From assembly GCF_000799715.1 (NCBI RefSeq), contig NZ_JUHG01000001.1, positions 62,001-126,000 of the forward strand: a DNA stretch of 64,000 bases. The letters run 5' to 3'. The first letter of the stretch is position 1, and every line of letters starts with the position of its first letter. The stretch comes from Martinezella rhizogenes (lineage in GTDB: Bacteria > Pseudomonadota > Alphaproteobacteria > Rhizobiales > Rhizobiaceae). Below the pieces are notes generated by a model. That model did not search any database. It had not been told where the DNA came from and worked only from the letters and a program-made list of their open reading frames with translations. This document shows, one piece after another, positions 8,478-18,260 of this stretch. The position numbers were made by a program, and so were the translations under genes.

Positions 8478-9500
8478 ATGCTATTCGTGCCGTTGCCGTT
8501 CGTCGTTGCTCTCCTGCTGCTTCTGCTATTTCTAGCGGTGGTTCGGCGGGATGATGAGCTTGCCGCGAACCGGCCATTTCTTCTCCTGCTGCTGCTCTGT
8601 GCCGTGCAATCGGTCCTGGTCGGGCTGCGTCTGGGTTATGGCGTGCAGTGGATTGGCTATCTGGCGCTGGTGATCCCAACGGTCATGCCGCCGCTGGTCT
8701 ATGCTGGCGTGCGCAGACTGGGCGTGGACAGTCGGAGGCGCTGGCCCGCCCTCCTGGGCTTCTATAGCTTTCCGCCCGTTGTCATCGCCGTGTTGGCCAT
8801 TATCCGGCCCGAGGCCATCGACATCGCGATGATCCTCATTCAAATCGCCTATGCCTTGGCCTTGCTCTGGCTTGTTCGCCCTGGTCCCGATGCACTGGGT
8901 CTGGCGTCATTCGAGGCGGCGCGACCGGCTCATCGAGCGCTTGTCTTCGCCGCCGGCGCGCTGTGTTTCTCGGCCTTGATCGACGCGCTGGTGCTGTTTG
9001 ATTTCGGCTGGACCCATGGTGCGCATGTTGGCCTGATCGTCAGCATCGCCAATGTCGTCGGCCTGCTTGTCCTCGGCACTGCGGCAGCTTCGGCCAGCCG
9101 GAATTCCACCGACGCCGAAATGTCGGACATCCCACCTGTGCTTGACGCGGCCGAAGACAAGGATACCGTCGCCCGCATCCACGAGCTGATGCGGGAGAAG
9201 AAACTCTATCGCGACGCCAATCTCAATCTCGAGCGGCTGGCCCGCAAAGCGGGGATACCGTCGCGCCGTATCTCGGGAGCGATCAACCGGGCCACGGCCA
9301 AGAACGTCTCTCAATATGTCAACGATTACCGGATTGCCGAAGCCTGCCGACTACTGGCCGAAACGGATCAATCGGTGACCGAGATCATGCTTGAGGCTGG
9401 TTTCCAGACCAAATCGAATTTCAATCGCGAGTTTCGCAGGGTCACCGATATGACACCTGTCGCCTGGCGTGAGAAGTGCGCTTATTCCGCGACGGCCTAA
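8478..9500 (+). CDS. Membrane-anchored AraC-family transcriptional regulator
   Basis: This 340-residue protein starts at the ATG at 8478, preceded by GGGGAAAGGG. The first 200 residues are strongly hydrophobic with about six or seven predicted helices (MLFVPLPFVVALLLLLLFLA onward). The last 100 form an AraC/XylS double helix-turn-helix, including LERLARKAGIPSRRIS and EIMLEAGFQTKSNFNREFRR. An integral membrane sensor joined directly to a DNA-binding domain is a known but minority design. It implies signal detection in the membrane and DNA binding at the membrane face. The divergent efflux operon is the likely target, so an envelope stress or hydrophobic compound is a plausible signal. Confidence 0.9.
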   Translation: MLFVPLPFVVALLLLLLFLAVVRRDDELAANRPFLLLLLLCAVQSVLVGLRLGYGVQWIGYLALVIPTVMPPLVYAGVRRLGVDSRRRWPALLGFYSFPPVVIAVLAIIRPEAIDIAMILIQIAYALALLWLVRPGPDALGLASFEAARPAHRALVFAAGALCFSALIDALVLFDFGWTHGAHVGLIVSIANVVGLLVLGTAAASASRNSTDAEMSDIPPVLDAAEDKDTVARIHELMREKKLYRDANLNLERLARKAGIPSRRISGAINRATAKNVSQYVNDYRIAEACRLLAETDQSVTEIMLEAGFQTKSNFNREFRRVTDMTPVAWREKCAYSATA

Positions 9501-9508
9501 CGGCGGAT

Positions 9509-10273
9509 CTACTGTCTCGCCCTGTATCCAAGGCTGCGGCTGATATCGCCGGCCGCTTTGCGCAGCATCGATAGAAGCGCCTCGCGCCGCTCGATGTAGC
9601 GGCTGGTCAGCGTGCCCAGATTGAGGGCGGCAACGACATTGCCGGTGGCGTCGAAAATCGGCGTGGCAATGCCGGTTGAACCTGTGACGAATTCCTGGTC
9701 GTTGACCGCGTATCCATTCCGCCGCACTTTGACGAGGATATCCCGGATCTCCTCCACATCGGTGATCGTATAGGGCGTGTAGGACAGGAACTGCACGCGG
9801 GAGAGATAATCTTCCAACGTCTGCTGCGGCGCGTGGGCGAGAAGAACACGGCCCATGGCCGTGCAATAGGCGACGATGGCGGCATCCAAATTCACGTCAT
9901 AGCGTATGGGCTGGCGGCTCACGCTTTTTGCCAGCCGGCGGATGTCGCAATGGGCGTTCATGGCGCTGAGCAGCACGGTCTCGCCGGATTCGTCGCGCAA
10001 GCGCTCCATGAACGGCATCGCCTTGACCACCAGCGGCTCTTCATGGCGCCGGAAAGGGAAGCCGTGCCGGCCCGCCTCGACCAGCATGTAGCGCCCGGAG
10101 GAATCCTGCACGAGATGGCCGCGCGCGGCGAGCGTCTGGAGCAATCCATGCGCGCTGCTTTTTGGCAGGGCCAGGTCGCGGACGATCTGCGACAGCGCAA
10201 CGGCTTCCCGCCGTCCCGCCATATATTCAAGAATGTCGAGGACACGTCCGGCGCTCTTCACTTCCGAGTTCAT
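9509..10273 (-). CDS. IclR-family transcriptional regulator
   Basis: This 254-residue regulator has an N-terminal winged helix at about residues 5-65 (SAGRVLDILEYMAGR, then SQIVRDLALPKSSAHGLLQTL). A C-terminal IclR effector domain follows (MGRVLLAHAPQQTLEDYL, NDQEFVTGSTGIATPIFD). The chosen ATG gives the usual family length. It is divergent from the deacetylase-SBP-peptidase genes, which it most likely controls, and its start codon lies inside an imperfect palindrome suggesting autoregulation. The ligand is unknown. Confidence 0.92.
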   Translation of the reverse strand: MNSEVKSAGRVLDILEYMAGRREAVALSQIVRDLALPKSSAHGLLQTLAARGHLVQDSSGRYMLVEAGRHGFPFRRHEEPLVVKAMPFMERLRDESGETVLLSAMNAHCDIRRLAKSVSRQPIRYDVNLDAAIVAYCTAMGRVLLAHAPQQTLEDYLSRVQFLSYTPYTITDVEEIRDILVKVRRNGYAVNDQEFVTGSTGIATPIFDATGNVVAALNLGTLTSRYIERREALLSMLRKAAGDISRSLGYRARQ

Positions 10274-10283
10274 ATATGTGAAC
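10268..10283. promoter_or_regulatory. Imperfect palindrome over the IclR start codon
   Basis: GTTCATATATGTGAAC has five-base arms GTTCA/TGAAC and covers the start codon of the IclR gene, in the 90-bp divergent region ahead of the deacetylase gene. The length and centre fit an IclR dimer site. Binding here would block initiation at the regulator itself and may affect the divergent promoter. Confidence 0.4.
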
Positions 10284-10363
10284 GACCTTCCCGTTGTTGG
10301 TCTGGCGATCGGCCTGTAACAGTTGTGCCGAGAAAAGCGACAACCGGCAAGGCGGGTGCGGTG

Positions 10364-11293
10364 ATGAGCGAGACGAAAAAGCAAGCAGAGGTCAGTGAAC
10401 CCTGGCTCTGGCCGGACGAAGTCTGGCGGAGCCGCGTCGACAAGGTGCGCGCCGGGCGGTCGTTGCGGCCGGCCAAATGGAAGAATGGCGCCCGCATGGC
10501 GGTGGCCTTGTCCTTTGACGCCGACCACGAGACGTTCGAATTGCGCAATGGAGGCATTTCGATCGGCCGGATGAGCCAGGGGCAGTATGGCCCTCGTTCA
10601 GGCATGCCGCGCATTCTCAAGCTACTGGAGAAATACGCCGTTCCGGCCTCGGTCTTCATGCCGGCGGTGTCGGCGATGATCAATGCTGATGAAGCGCGCG
10701 CCGTCGTGGCCTCGGGCCATGAGCTCGGCATGCATAGCTGGATACACGAATTCAATTCGCGCCTGGACGAAGTGACGGAACGCGATCTTGCGCTGCGCGC
10801 CGCCGATGTGCTGGAGCGTATTTCCGGTGTTCGACCGGTCGGAATGCGCACGGCTTCCTGGGACTTCAGTCCATATACGCTGAAGATCGCCCGCGAGATG
10901 AAGCTACTTTACGATTCGTCGCTGATGGCGGATGACGAGCCCTATGAGCTGCTCGAAGACGGCGAGCCGACGGGCATCGTCGAAATCCCGGTAGAGTGGA
11001 TCCGCGACGACGCTCCCTATGTGGCGATGGACCGCATGACCGGCGCGCGACCCTATGGCGGCCCGTCGATGGTTCTCGATATTTTCCAGCGCGAGCTGGA
11101 GGTGGCCTATGAGGAGGGCGGGCTATTCCAGCTTACGCTTCATCCGCATCACATCGGTCATCGCTCGCGTATCTTCATTCTGGAAGAGATCATTCGCCAG
11201 GCGCAGGCCAAAGGGGACGTATGGTTTGCCACCCATGCGGAGCTTGCCGCCTATTGCGCTTCGGAAGCCGGGCTGAAGACATTGCACCAATAA
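10364..11293 (+). CDS. Polysaccharide deacetylase (NodB/CE4-type) family protein
   Basis: This 309-residue protein carries CE4/NodB-homology motifs. ALSFDADHE matches the catalytic-Asp motif, GHELGMHSWIHEF the zinc-binding His pair, MRTASWDFSP motif 3, and LTLHPHHIGHRSR the C-terminal His motif. There is no signal peptide, so it acts in the cytosol. That points towards an amidohydrolase-type role such as the PuuE allantoinase subgroup, rather than cell-wall deacetylation. It heads a run with a family 5 binding protein and an M20 peptidase, all downstream of a divergent IclR gene. The natural substrate is probably an N-acyl or cyclic amide compound brought in by that system. Confidence 0.85.
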   Translation: MSETKKQAEVSEPWLWPDEVWRSRVDKVRAGRSLRPAKWKNGARMAVALSFDADHETFELRNGGISIGRMSQGQYGPRSGMPRILKLLEKYAVPASVFMPAVSAMINADEARAVVASGHELGMHSWIHEFNSRLDEVTERDLALRAADVLERISGVRPVGMRTASWDFSPYTLKIAREMKLLYDSSLMADDEPYELLEDGEPTGIVEIPVEWIRDDAPYVAMDRMTGARPYGGPSMVLDIFQRELEVAYEEGGLFQLTLHPHHIGHRSRIFILEEIIRQAQAKGDVWFATHAELAAYCASEAGLKTLHQ

Positions 11294-11352
11294 AAGATTG
11301 GCGCCCGGCGGGGCGTGACGACGTTTTTGAATTTCAAAGGGGGTAGTAGATT

Positions 11353-12849
11353 ATGCATTTCAAGTTCTTATCCGCAGTGGCTCTTGCCGTAAGCCTTCTG
11401 GCAACGGCCGCCTATGCGCAATCGGCGAAGGATATGCTGACGATCGACCTGCCGAATGATGCGGCCACGCTCGATCCGCATCTTCAATGGGACACGGACA
11501 GCTACAGCGTCTATCGCAATATCTTCGACAATCTCATCACCCGCGATACAGCGGGCGCGATCGTGCCGCAGATCGCGACGTCCTGGAAATATCTCGACGA
11601 CAAGACCCTCGAATTCCAGATCCGCGACGATGTGACCTTTCAGGATGGCAGCAAGCTGACGGCCGAGGATGTTGCCTATAGCGTCAACCGCATCATCGAT
11701 CCGGCTCTGAAGAGCCCGCAATTGTCGCAGTTCAACCAGATCATCAAGGCCGAGGCGACCAGCCCAACTATGGTGAAGATGACGACGAAGTCGCCCTATC
11801 CGGCGCTGATTGCCCAGCTCGTCAAACTGTCGATCGTGCCGAAGGCCTATGTCGAGAAGGTAGGAGCTCAGGAGTTCAATCTGAAGCCGATGGGCAGCGG
11901 TCCTTACAGGCTGGTGCAGTGGCAGAAGGGCGTGCAGACCGAGCTTCAGGCGAACGATCGCTACTGGCGTGCAAAGCCGCCCTTCGAACATGTGGTCTTC
12001 CGCGCCGTGCCCGACGTCTCCACCCGCATCGCTGATCTCAAGACCGGCAAGGCCGATCTCGTTCGCGATCTTCCATCCGATCAGGCGATCGCGCTGAAGA
12101 GCAGCGAGGAGGCGCAGGTGTTGTCGGTTCCGACCGAGCGCGTCGGCTACATCTACATCAACGCCCAGGCTGGTGCGACGCAGGATGTCCGCGTGCGTCA
12201 GGCGATTGCCTACGCCATCGACCGCCAGACCCTGATCGATGCTCTGCTGCAGGGCTTCGGTTCCCCGGTCAACGTCGTCGGCGCCAAACCGATCTTCGGT
12301 TACACCGAGAGGGTGGAAGGCTACCCCTTCGATCCGGATAAGGCGCGCGCCTTGGTCGAGGAAGCGGGTGCCGAAGGAGCGAAGATCGAGTTTCTGACCT
12401 CGCCCTCCTATGATCGATCGATGGTGGAAGCCATCCAGCAGATGCTGAACGATGTAGGACTCGATACGACGATCACCTCGCTCGATCAGGCGACATTCTT
12501 GAAGCGTCGCCAAGGGGATGCCAAGGATGCTGGCAGCGTGGCTTTCGGCCGCTGGTCCTGCGCCTGCCAGGATGCGGATGGCATCATTTTCCCGCTGTTT
12601 CGCACCGGCAGCAGTTGGGCGAAATATAGCAATCCAGAGTTCGACGCTCTCGTCGACGATGCCAGGTCGACGCTCGACAGTGACAGGCGGCTGGAGGACT
12701 ATCGGAAGGCCTATGAGATCCTGAAGCAGGACGTGCCCGGCATCGGGCTTTATCAGGGCGATGCCGTCTACGGCGCCAGCAAGAATCTGAAGTGGCAGCC
12801 GAGCCCTAACGAGGCGATGTTCGTCATGGATATGAACTGGCAGCAATAA
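11353..12849 (+). CDS. Family 5 (peptide/opine/nickel-type) ABC solute-binding protein
   Basis: This 498-residue periplasmic protein has a clear Sec signal (FLSAVALAVSLLATAAYAQ, cut near residue 22). It has SBP_bac_5 features: the TLDPHLQ opening, LRPKM-like GSGPYRLVQWQKG, and RQAIAYAIDRQTLIDALLQG. Such proteins deliver peptides, opines, glycosides or similar solutes to ABC permeases. No permease or ATPase gene follows, so it must share another transporter, perhaps the dipeptide-type system at 26.5-31.7 kb or one outside the window. A GGGGGT ribosome site precedes the ATG. Confidence 0.93.
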   Translation: MHFKFLSAVALAVSLLATAAYAQSAKDMLTIDLPNDAATLDPHLQWDTDSYSVYRNIFDNLITRDTAGAIVPQIATSWKYLDDKTLEFQIRDDVTFQDGSKLTAEDVAYSVNRIIDPALKSPQLSQFNQIIKAEATSPTMVKMTTKSPYPALIAQLVKLSIVPKAYVEKVGAQEFNLKPMGSGPYRLVQWQKGVQTELQANDRYWRAKPPFEHVVFRAVPDVSTRIADLKTGKADLVRDLPSDQAIALKSSEEAQVLSVPTERVGYIYINAQAGATQDVRVRQAIAYAIDRQTLIDALLQGFGSPVNVVGAKPIFGYTERVEGYPFDPDKARALVEEAGAEGAKIEFLTSPSYDRSMVEAIQQMLNDVGLDTTITSLDQATFLKRRQGDAKDAGSVAFGRWSCACQDADGIIFPLFRTGSSWAKYSNPEFDALVDDARSTLDSDRRLEDYRKAYEILKQDVPGIGLYQGDAVYGASKNLKWQPSPNEAMFVMDMNWQQ

Positions 12850-12971
12850 GCCGGCAGATTGTGGATTTGGTCGGTGACTGGGGCCTGCCTTTCTGTATCA
12901 ATAGGCTAGACGTGTCCGGCGATTCTGATCCGCCGGACACCATGTCCTCCCGCCTTTGACCTTTCGTTCGG

Positions 12972-14138
12972 ATGGCTTTCATGACCCTTGCAATTTCCCC
13001 CGATGATATCGACCATGCAGCGCTGCTTTCTGAATTGCAGCGCTGGGTGGAGATCGAAACCCACACGCCGGATGCCGATGCCGTGAACCGGCTGGCCGAT
13101 CGCGTCGAGGCGATTGCCAAGCAAGCCGGTCTCGTGACCGAGCGGACGCCCGGAACGATGGGCTTTGGCGATATTCTGGCGGTGCGTTCTCCGCGCCCCG
13201 CCGGCAGCAACCAGAAGAGCACGCTCATCCTGGCCCATCTGGACACTGTTCACGCGGCCGGCACGATCAAGAACCAGCTGCCCTGGCGGCAGGAGGGTGA
13301 TCGTCTCTACGGGCCTGGTATCTACGATATGAAGTCCGGCGCCCTGATGGCGCTGGAGGCGATGAAGCTCGCGGTCCGCCATGGCTCCGGCCCGAAACTT
13401 CCCGTCGATCTGTTGTTTATGCCGGATGAAGAAGTCGGCAGCCTCAGTTCACGCGCACTCATCGAGGCCTATAGCCGTAGTGCGGGCTATGCCCTTGTGG
13501 TCGAGCCTGCCCGTGACGGGGGCAAGATCGTCGTCGCGCGCAAGGGTGTGGCCATGTACGATATCATCGTCCGTGGTCGCGCCTCTCACGCCGGCACCCG
13601 GCCGCAGGATGGCCGCAGCGCCGTCCGCGCTGCCGCACGGCTGGTGCTGGAACTCGAGGCCCTTAATGACACGGCGCGTGGCGTCACGGTGACTGTCGGC
13701 ACCATCCACGGCGGCACCGGGCGCAATACCGTTCCGGCGGAATGCCAGATGCAGGTCGACGTGCGTGTGCCTGATGAGGGGACGGCTACGGAAATCCTCG
13801 GCAGGATCGAGGCCCTGAAGCCGGTCGATCCGGATATCACGCTCGAAATCAGCGGTGGTCTCAACAGGCCGCCATTCCCGCAATCCGAAGGCGGCAAGCG
13901 GCTTTTCGACCATACTGCAGGGATTGCCGCCGAACTTGGAATCAAGCTCGAAGGTGTCAGCACCGGCGGCGGTTCGGACGGTAATTTCACCGCGGCTCTC
14001 GGCGTCGCCACGCTGGACGGGCTAGGTGCTGATGGAGCCGGCGCGCATACGTTTGACGAGTATATCTTCGTCAGCAGCATCGCGCCGAGGACAGCATTGC
14101 TTGCCAATCTCATGCTGACGCTCGACGGCAAAGAATGA
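12972..14138 (+). CDS. M20 family metallopeptidase (CPG2/ArgE-like)
   Basis: This 388-residue cytosolic zinc peptidase has the M20 ligands LAHLDTVH (His/Asp), GPGIYDMKSG (bridging Asp) and MPDEEVGS (catalytic and ligand Glu pair). An intact dimerisation domain follows (RGRASHAGTRPQDGRSA) and then the C-terminal GGSDGNF and HTFDE motifs. The sequence resembles glutamate carboxypeptidases that remove C-terminal amino acids from N-acyl amino acids or dipeptides. Its position after a binding protein and a deacetylase-family enzyme suggests uptake and stepwise hydrolysis of an N-acylated amino compound. A second ATG nine bases downstream is an alternative start. Confidence 0.92.
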   Translation: MAFMTLAISPDDIDHAALLSELQRWVEIETHTPDADAVNRLADRVEAIAKQAGLVTERTPGTMGFGDILAVRSPRPAGSNQKSTLILAHLDTVHAAGTIKNQLPWRQEGDRLYGPGIYDMKSGALMALEAMKLAVRHGSGPKLPVDLLFMPDEEVGSLSSRALIEAYSRSAGYALVVEPARDGGKIVVARKGVAMYDIIVRGRASHAGTRPQDGRSAVRAAARLVLELEALNDTARGVTVTVGTIHGGTGRNTVPAECQMQVDVRVPDEGTATEILGRIEALKPVDPDITLEISGGLNRPPFPQSEGGKRLFDHTAGIAAELGIKLEGVSTGGGSDGNFTAALGVATLDGLGADGAGAHTFDEYIFVSSIAPRTALLANLMLTLDGKE

Positions 14139-14174
14139 TGCCTGGCGGCGGGTGAGGCTTGCATTGACGGTGAC

Positions 14175-15158
14175 TTAGGTCGTGAACCTGTGCGCGGCAC
14201 CTTCGACCGGATTGGCCCAGACCATGGAGCCCGGCGCGAACGGTGTCTCGCCTTCCGCGCGTACGACCATCTCCCCCATATCGGTGATATCGAGATGGAT
14301 GATCGCTTCGGCGCCGAGGCGTTCGACATGGCGGACCTTGCCCTGCCACCGGCCATCGGTTTCCGACAATTTGATATGCTCGGGCCGGATCCCGTAAGTC
14401 TGGCATCCGAAACGTTCGGCGATCTCGCCGCTGTAGAGGTTCATTCTGGGGCTGCCGATGAAGCCGGCGACGAACGGGGTGGCCGGGTGGCGATAGAGCT
14501 CCATCGGACTGCCGACCTGTTCGATCGCGCCGCCCTTCAAGACGACAATCTTGTCGGCCATGGTCATGGCTTCGACCTGATCATGGGTGACGTAGATCAT
14601 CGTCGTCTTCAGGCGGGCATGAAGTTCCGATATCTCCAGCCGCATCTGGGCTCTGAGCGATGCATCGAGATTGGAGAGCGGTTCATCGAACAGGAAGACC
14701 TTGAGGTCGCGCACGATGGCGCGGCCGATGGCGACGCGCTGCCGCTGGCCGCCGGAGAGCTGCTTCGGCTTGCGATCTAGCAATTGAGAGAGCTGGAGCG
14801 TGTCGGCGGCCGCGCGCACCTTAGCCTCGATCTCCGCTTTCGGGCGGCGGGCGAGCGATAGCCCGAAGCCGATATTCTCCGCGACGGTCATATGTGGATA
14901 GAGTGCGTAGCTCTGGAACACCATGGCGATGCCACGTTCGAAAGGTTCGGCATGGGTGACATCCTTGCCGCCGATGGTAAGCGTGCCCGAGGTCGATTCC
15001 TCCAGCCCGGCGATGATGCGCAGCAAGGTCGACTTACCGCAGCCGGATGGTCCAACGAAGACGACGAATTCACCGGAGCGCACCTCGAGATCGATCCCCT
15101 TGATGACTTCGAGCGCACCAAAACTCTTGCGGACCTGTTTCAGAGTGAGTTCAGCCAT
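14175..15158 (-). CDS. Sugar ABC importer ATPase (UgpC/MsmK type)
   Basis: The protein has 327 residues with Walker [14 protein letters not shown], signature [14 protein letters not shown], Walker [13 protein letters not shown] and switch [11 protein letters not shown]-terminal MalK-like regulatory TOBE region follows from about residue 240. It ends the rhamnosidase-linked import operon, five bases after the last permease, and energises uptake by the two permeases upstream. Length is at the short end for the family, mainly in the regulatory domain. Confidence 0.95.
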   Translation of the reverse strand: MAELTLKQVRKSFGALEVIKGIDLEVRSGEFVVFVGPSGCGKSTLLRIIAGLEESTSGTLTIGGKDVTHAEPFERGIAMVFQSYALYPHMTVAENIGFGLSLARRPKAEIEAKVRAAADTLQLSQLLDRKPKQLSGGQRQRVAIGRAIVRDLKVFLFDEPLSNLDASLRAQMRLEISELHARLKTTMIYVTHDQVEAMTMADKIVVLKGGAIEQVGSPMELYRHPATPFVAGFIGSPRMNLYSGEIAERFGCQTYGIRPEHIKLSETDGRWQGKVRHVERLGAEAIIHLDITDMGEMVVRAEGETPFAPGSMVWANPVEGAAHRFTT

Positions 15159-15162
15159 TCTG

Positions 15163-15990
15163 CTAACCTTTCACGGCGCCGGCCGTCATGCCCGCCACGA
15201 TCTGCTTGTTGAAGAAGATGAAGACGGTCAGGGGAGGGATCGTGACCAGAAGGATGTTCATGAAGAGCAGGTTGTACTGGCTCGTATACATGCTCTGGAA
15301 ATTATAGAGCGTGAGCTGCACGGTGACGTTCTCCTTGCCCGGCAAGTAATAGAGCGGGTTGGTGAAGTCGTTGAAGATCGCGATCGACTGCACGACGATG
15401 TTGGTGACCGTCACCGGCTTCAGGAGCGGCAGGATGACCCGAAAGAAGATCTGCCATGGCTTGGCGCCGTCGATCCGCGCGGCTTCATCTAGATCGCGGG
15501 GGATTGTCGCAATGAACGACCTGAAAAGAAGGGTCGAGAAGGAGAGGTTGTAGGCAACCTGAATGAGGATCATTCCGCTGATGGTCTTGAACAGGCCAAG
15601 CTCCTGCAGCAGCCCGATGGTCGGCACCACTGCGGGCGGCATCATCAAACCCATGAACAGAGCGACAGAAGCAACTGTATTCCAATGGGTTTTTCGCCGC
15701 TGCATCACGTAGCCAACCATCGCCGACAGCAGGATCAGGATCGTCACGGAGACGACGGTGATCAGCGTCGAATTGAAATAGGCGAGAAGGAGCTGATAAT
15801 CACGCGCCTTGAACACCGCGACCAGATTGTCCCAGAGCAGCCAATGTTCCGGCAGACCGAAACTCAGCCGGGAAGCCTCGGATTTCGATTTTGCCGCTTG
15901 CAGCAGGACGAAGACGAAGGGCAGCACGAAGATCACCATGGCGACAGCCAACGAAAGCAGCCCGACGATGTAAGGCCGTATCTTTCTCAT
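15163..15990 (-). CDS. Sugar ABC importer permease, MalG type
   Basis: This 275-residue inner-membrane permease has six helices and the EAA loop [20 protein letters not shown] near residue 175, which contacts the ATPase. It belongs to the CUT1 carbohydrate importer family. The ATG at 15990 overlaps the upstream permease stop by four bases (ATGA), indicating translational coupling. It pairs with the MalF-type permease encoded just before it. Confidence 0.94.
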   Translation of the reverse strand: MRKIRPYIVGLLSLAVAMVIFVLPFVFVLLQAAKSKSEASRLSFGLPEHWLLWDNLVAVFKARDYQLLLAYFNSTLITVVSVTILILLSAMVGYVMQRRKTHWNTVASVALFMGLMMPPAVVPTIGLLQELGLFKTISGMILIQVAYNLSFSTLLFRSFIATIPRDLDEAARIDGAKPWQIFFRVILPLLKPVTVTNIVVQSIAIFNDFTNPLYYLPGKENVTVQLTLYNFQSMYTSQYNLLFMNILLVTIPPLTVFIFFNKQIVAGMTAGAVKG

Positions 15991-16865
15991 TCTTCGACCT
16001 CGCGCCGGTTGAACCATAGGGTGAGGGGCAGGATGATGACGGCAATCAGCGCAAACAGGATGACGTTGCCGGCGGTCGACAGGCCGTAGAAACCGGCTTG
16101 GTATTGCTTGTAGATGACCGAGGCGATGACGTCGGACGAAAAGCCGGGGCCGCCGCGGGTCATCGACCATATGAGGTCAAAGGATCTGAGGCCGCCGATC
16201 AGGGACAGAGTGACGACCGTGACCGTGGCCGGGCGCACCAGCGGCAGTGTGATGCGCCGAAATTGCTGGAACCGCGTGGCCCCGTCGATACGGGCCGCCT
16301 CGTAGTAGTCGGGACTGATCGCGGCGAGACCGGCGATGAAGATCAGGGTCGCCAGACCCACGCCCTTCCACAGGTCGACGAGCGCCACGGAAAAGAGAGC
16401 CAGCGCCGGATTGGTGAGCCATCCGGGTCCGGGGATGCCAAGCGTTTCAAGCGCGACATTTATGATGCCCCTGGTGGGATGCATCATCACCGTGAAGGTA
16501 ATGCCGATGCCGATGGTCGAGACCAGAACGGGGAAGAAGACCAGCGTGCGCAGAAAACCGCGCGCGAAGATATTGCCTGTCAGCAGCACGGCCAGCAGAA
16601 GGCCGCAGACGGTTTTCAGCCCCGATGTCGTCACGGCATAGAGCAGCGTGTTCACGAGCCCCTGGACGAGGAACGGCTCGGAAAAGAACTGCCGGAAGTT
16701 CTCCAGGCCAATGAATTCCGCCGTTACGAGATCCCAGCGCGTCAGGCTGAACCACAGGGACGAGACCGTGGGGGCCAGAAACAGCACGCCATAGATGATG
16801 GCGGCCGGGATGAAGAACCACAGCGGGTAGGGCGATTTGTGCGAGCGCGGGCGTGTCTCAGTCAT
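15987..16865 (-). CDS. Sugar ABC importer permease, MalF type
   Basis: This 292-residue membrane protein has an N-terminal helix (LWFFIPAAIIYGVLFLAP) and the CUT1 EAA loop ([20 protein letters not shown]). It forms a heterodimer with the following permease. It sits 66 bases after the binding-protein gene in the same operon. Lack of a large periplasmic loop places it with the shorter oligosaccharide-type permeases. Confidence 0.94.
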   Translation of the reverse strand: MTETRPRSHKSPYPLWFFIPAAIIYGVLFLAPTVSSLWFSLTRWDLVTAEFIGLENFRQFFSEPFLVQGLVNTLLYAVTTSGLKTVCGLLLAVLLTGNIFARGFLRTLVFFPVLVSTIGIGITFTVMMHPTRGIINVALETLGIPGPGWLTNPALALFSVALVDLWKGVGLATLIFIAGLAAISPDYYEAARIDGATRFQQFRRITLPLVRPATVTVVTLSLIGGLRSFDLIWSMTRGGPGFSSDVIASVIYKQYQAGFYGLSTAGNVILFALIAVIILPLTLWFNRREVEE

Positions 16866-16931
16866 GGCTCCCTCTTCGATCGGGTGGAACCCCGCCAGCG
16901 AAGGGCGAGGTCGATTGTCCCGAAAGACGCG

Positions 16932-18215
16932 CTACCAGTTGGGAATGCCGAGCTGCTTTGCCTGCTTGCGCACATCGTCGTCATAGAGCGCGGCGGCGTC
17001 GGCCGGCTGACGGATGCCGGAGCCGACTTCGACGGTAATCTGCTCCAGCGACGGCCCCTTGATTGGTGAGGAGAACTCCAATGCCGGCGTCGTCATGCCT
17101 TTCGTTTCGAAATAGGGAAGCATGTCCCTGACCGAAGGCGGCACGTCGGCGGGCAGGGGGCAACCATCGATGAGAGAAGGCCCCTGAACGGTGTTGGTGG
17201 CCATCATGATCTTGCAGCCCTCGACGCTTCCGACGAAGTCCGCGAATTTCTTGGCCTCGTCGATATGCTTGCTGCCGGTGGGAATATAGAGCGCCGCCGG
17301 CATCCAGATCGTCAGGCCATTCTTTGACGGATCGTCTCCCGGCTGGGCAAAAAAGCCGACGTCATCGAGATTGTCGGAATAATCCTGCTTGAGGGCGCCG
17401 ATCGCGAAGGTCAGCATCGGATAATGCGCGGCTTCGCCTGTCGCCACCATCCGGAGCCCATCATCGTAGCTGGCGGCGCCGAAATCGTCATTCATCAGAC
17501 CGGCGTCGTGGATTTCCTTCAGGTGCTCGAAACCTTTCATTGCTGCGGGTGTCGTGGCGTATTTGATCTTGTTGTTCGTGTAGTCCTCCGCGAAATTCGG
17601 TACAGCGGCGTTGAGGCTGTAATAGTCCGCCAGAACGAAGAGTTGCGAGGTCCAGGTATCGCGATAGGTCTGCGCGACAGCCACCTTACCGGCCGCCTTC
17701 ACCTTGGCGTTGTTGGCCATGAACTCGGCCCAGGTTTTGGGAACGGATAGGCCGAGTTCCTGATAGATCTTCCTGTTATAGAAGATACCGCCGCCCTGGG
17801 CTGTGCCGAAAGGAACGCCATAGACCTTGCCGTCGGCACGCACGACCGCCTTGAAGCTCTCATTCACGTTCGCTTGCGACGGCAGGCTGCTCAGATCGAC
17901 CAATGTCTGCGCGGGCTTGATGGCCTGCATCAGCGAGCCGGAATTGTAGAGGAATACATCGGACATCTCGCCCGTTGCAAGGCGCGTCTTGATGATGTTA
18001 TCTCCCTCGCCGCCGCCCGGCCGCTGTTCGATGTCGATCGAGACGTCGGGGGCCTTCTTCTCATAGGCCGTCACCAGCGCGTCGGCGGCCGCGACCGTGT
18101 CGGGGCTGTTGTCGATCAGAAATGAGAGTTTAGTTTCCGCCTGCGACGGGCCGGCCGCGATCAATGCGGCAAGCGCCGACGCGGTCGCAAAAATGACTCC
18201 AATACGCTTTGTCAT
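16932..18215 (-). CDS. Family 1 extracellular sugar-binding protein
   Basis: This 427-residue periplasmic protein has a Sec signal (MTKRIGVIFATASALAALIA, cut after PSQA near residue 26). It has the SBP_bac_1 pattern SFLIDNSPDTVAAADALVTA, then FYNRKIYQELGLSVPKTWAEF. It supplies the CUT1 permeases encoded downstream. Being directly after the rhamnosidase gene (45-base gap), its ligand is likely a rhamnose-containing glycoside or the sugar released from one. Confidence 0.94.
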   Translation of the reverse strand: MTKRIGVIFATASALAALIAAGPSQAETKLSFLIDNSPDTVAAADALVTAYEKKAPDVSIDIEQRPGGGEGDNIIKTRLATGEMSDVFLYNSGSLMQAIKPAQTLVDLSSLPSQANVNESFKAVVRADGKVYGVPFGTAQGGGIFYNRKIYQELGLSVPKTWAEFMANNAKVKAAGKVAVAQTYRDTWTSQLFVLADYYSLNAAVPNFAEDYTNNKIKYATTPAAMKGFEHLKEIHDAGLMNDDFGAASYDDGLRMVATGEAAHYPMLTFAIGALKQDYSDNLDDVGFFAQPGDDPSKNGLTIWMPAALYIPTGSKHIDEAKKFADFVGSVEGCKIMMATNTVQGPSLIDGCPLPADVPPSVRDMLPYFETKGMTTPALEFSSPIKGPSLEQITVEVGSGIRQPADAAALYDDDVRKQAKQLGIPNW

Positions 18216-18260
18216 GACGCTCCTCCTCCGAACGAATAGACATTGAACGATTATGCAATT

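Noticed and set aside
11368..12846. 492-codon minus-strand open frame
   Set aside because: It is antisense to the family 5 binding protein and has no domain or ribosome site.
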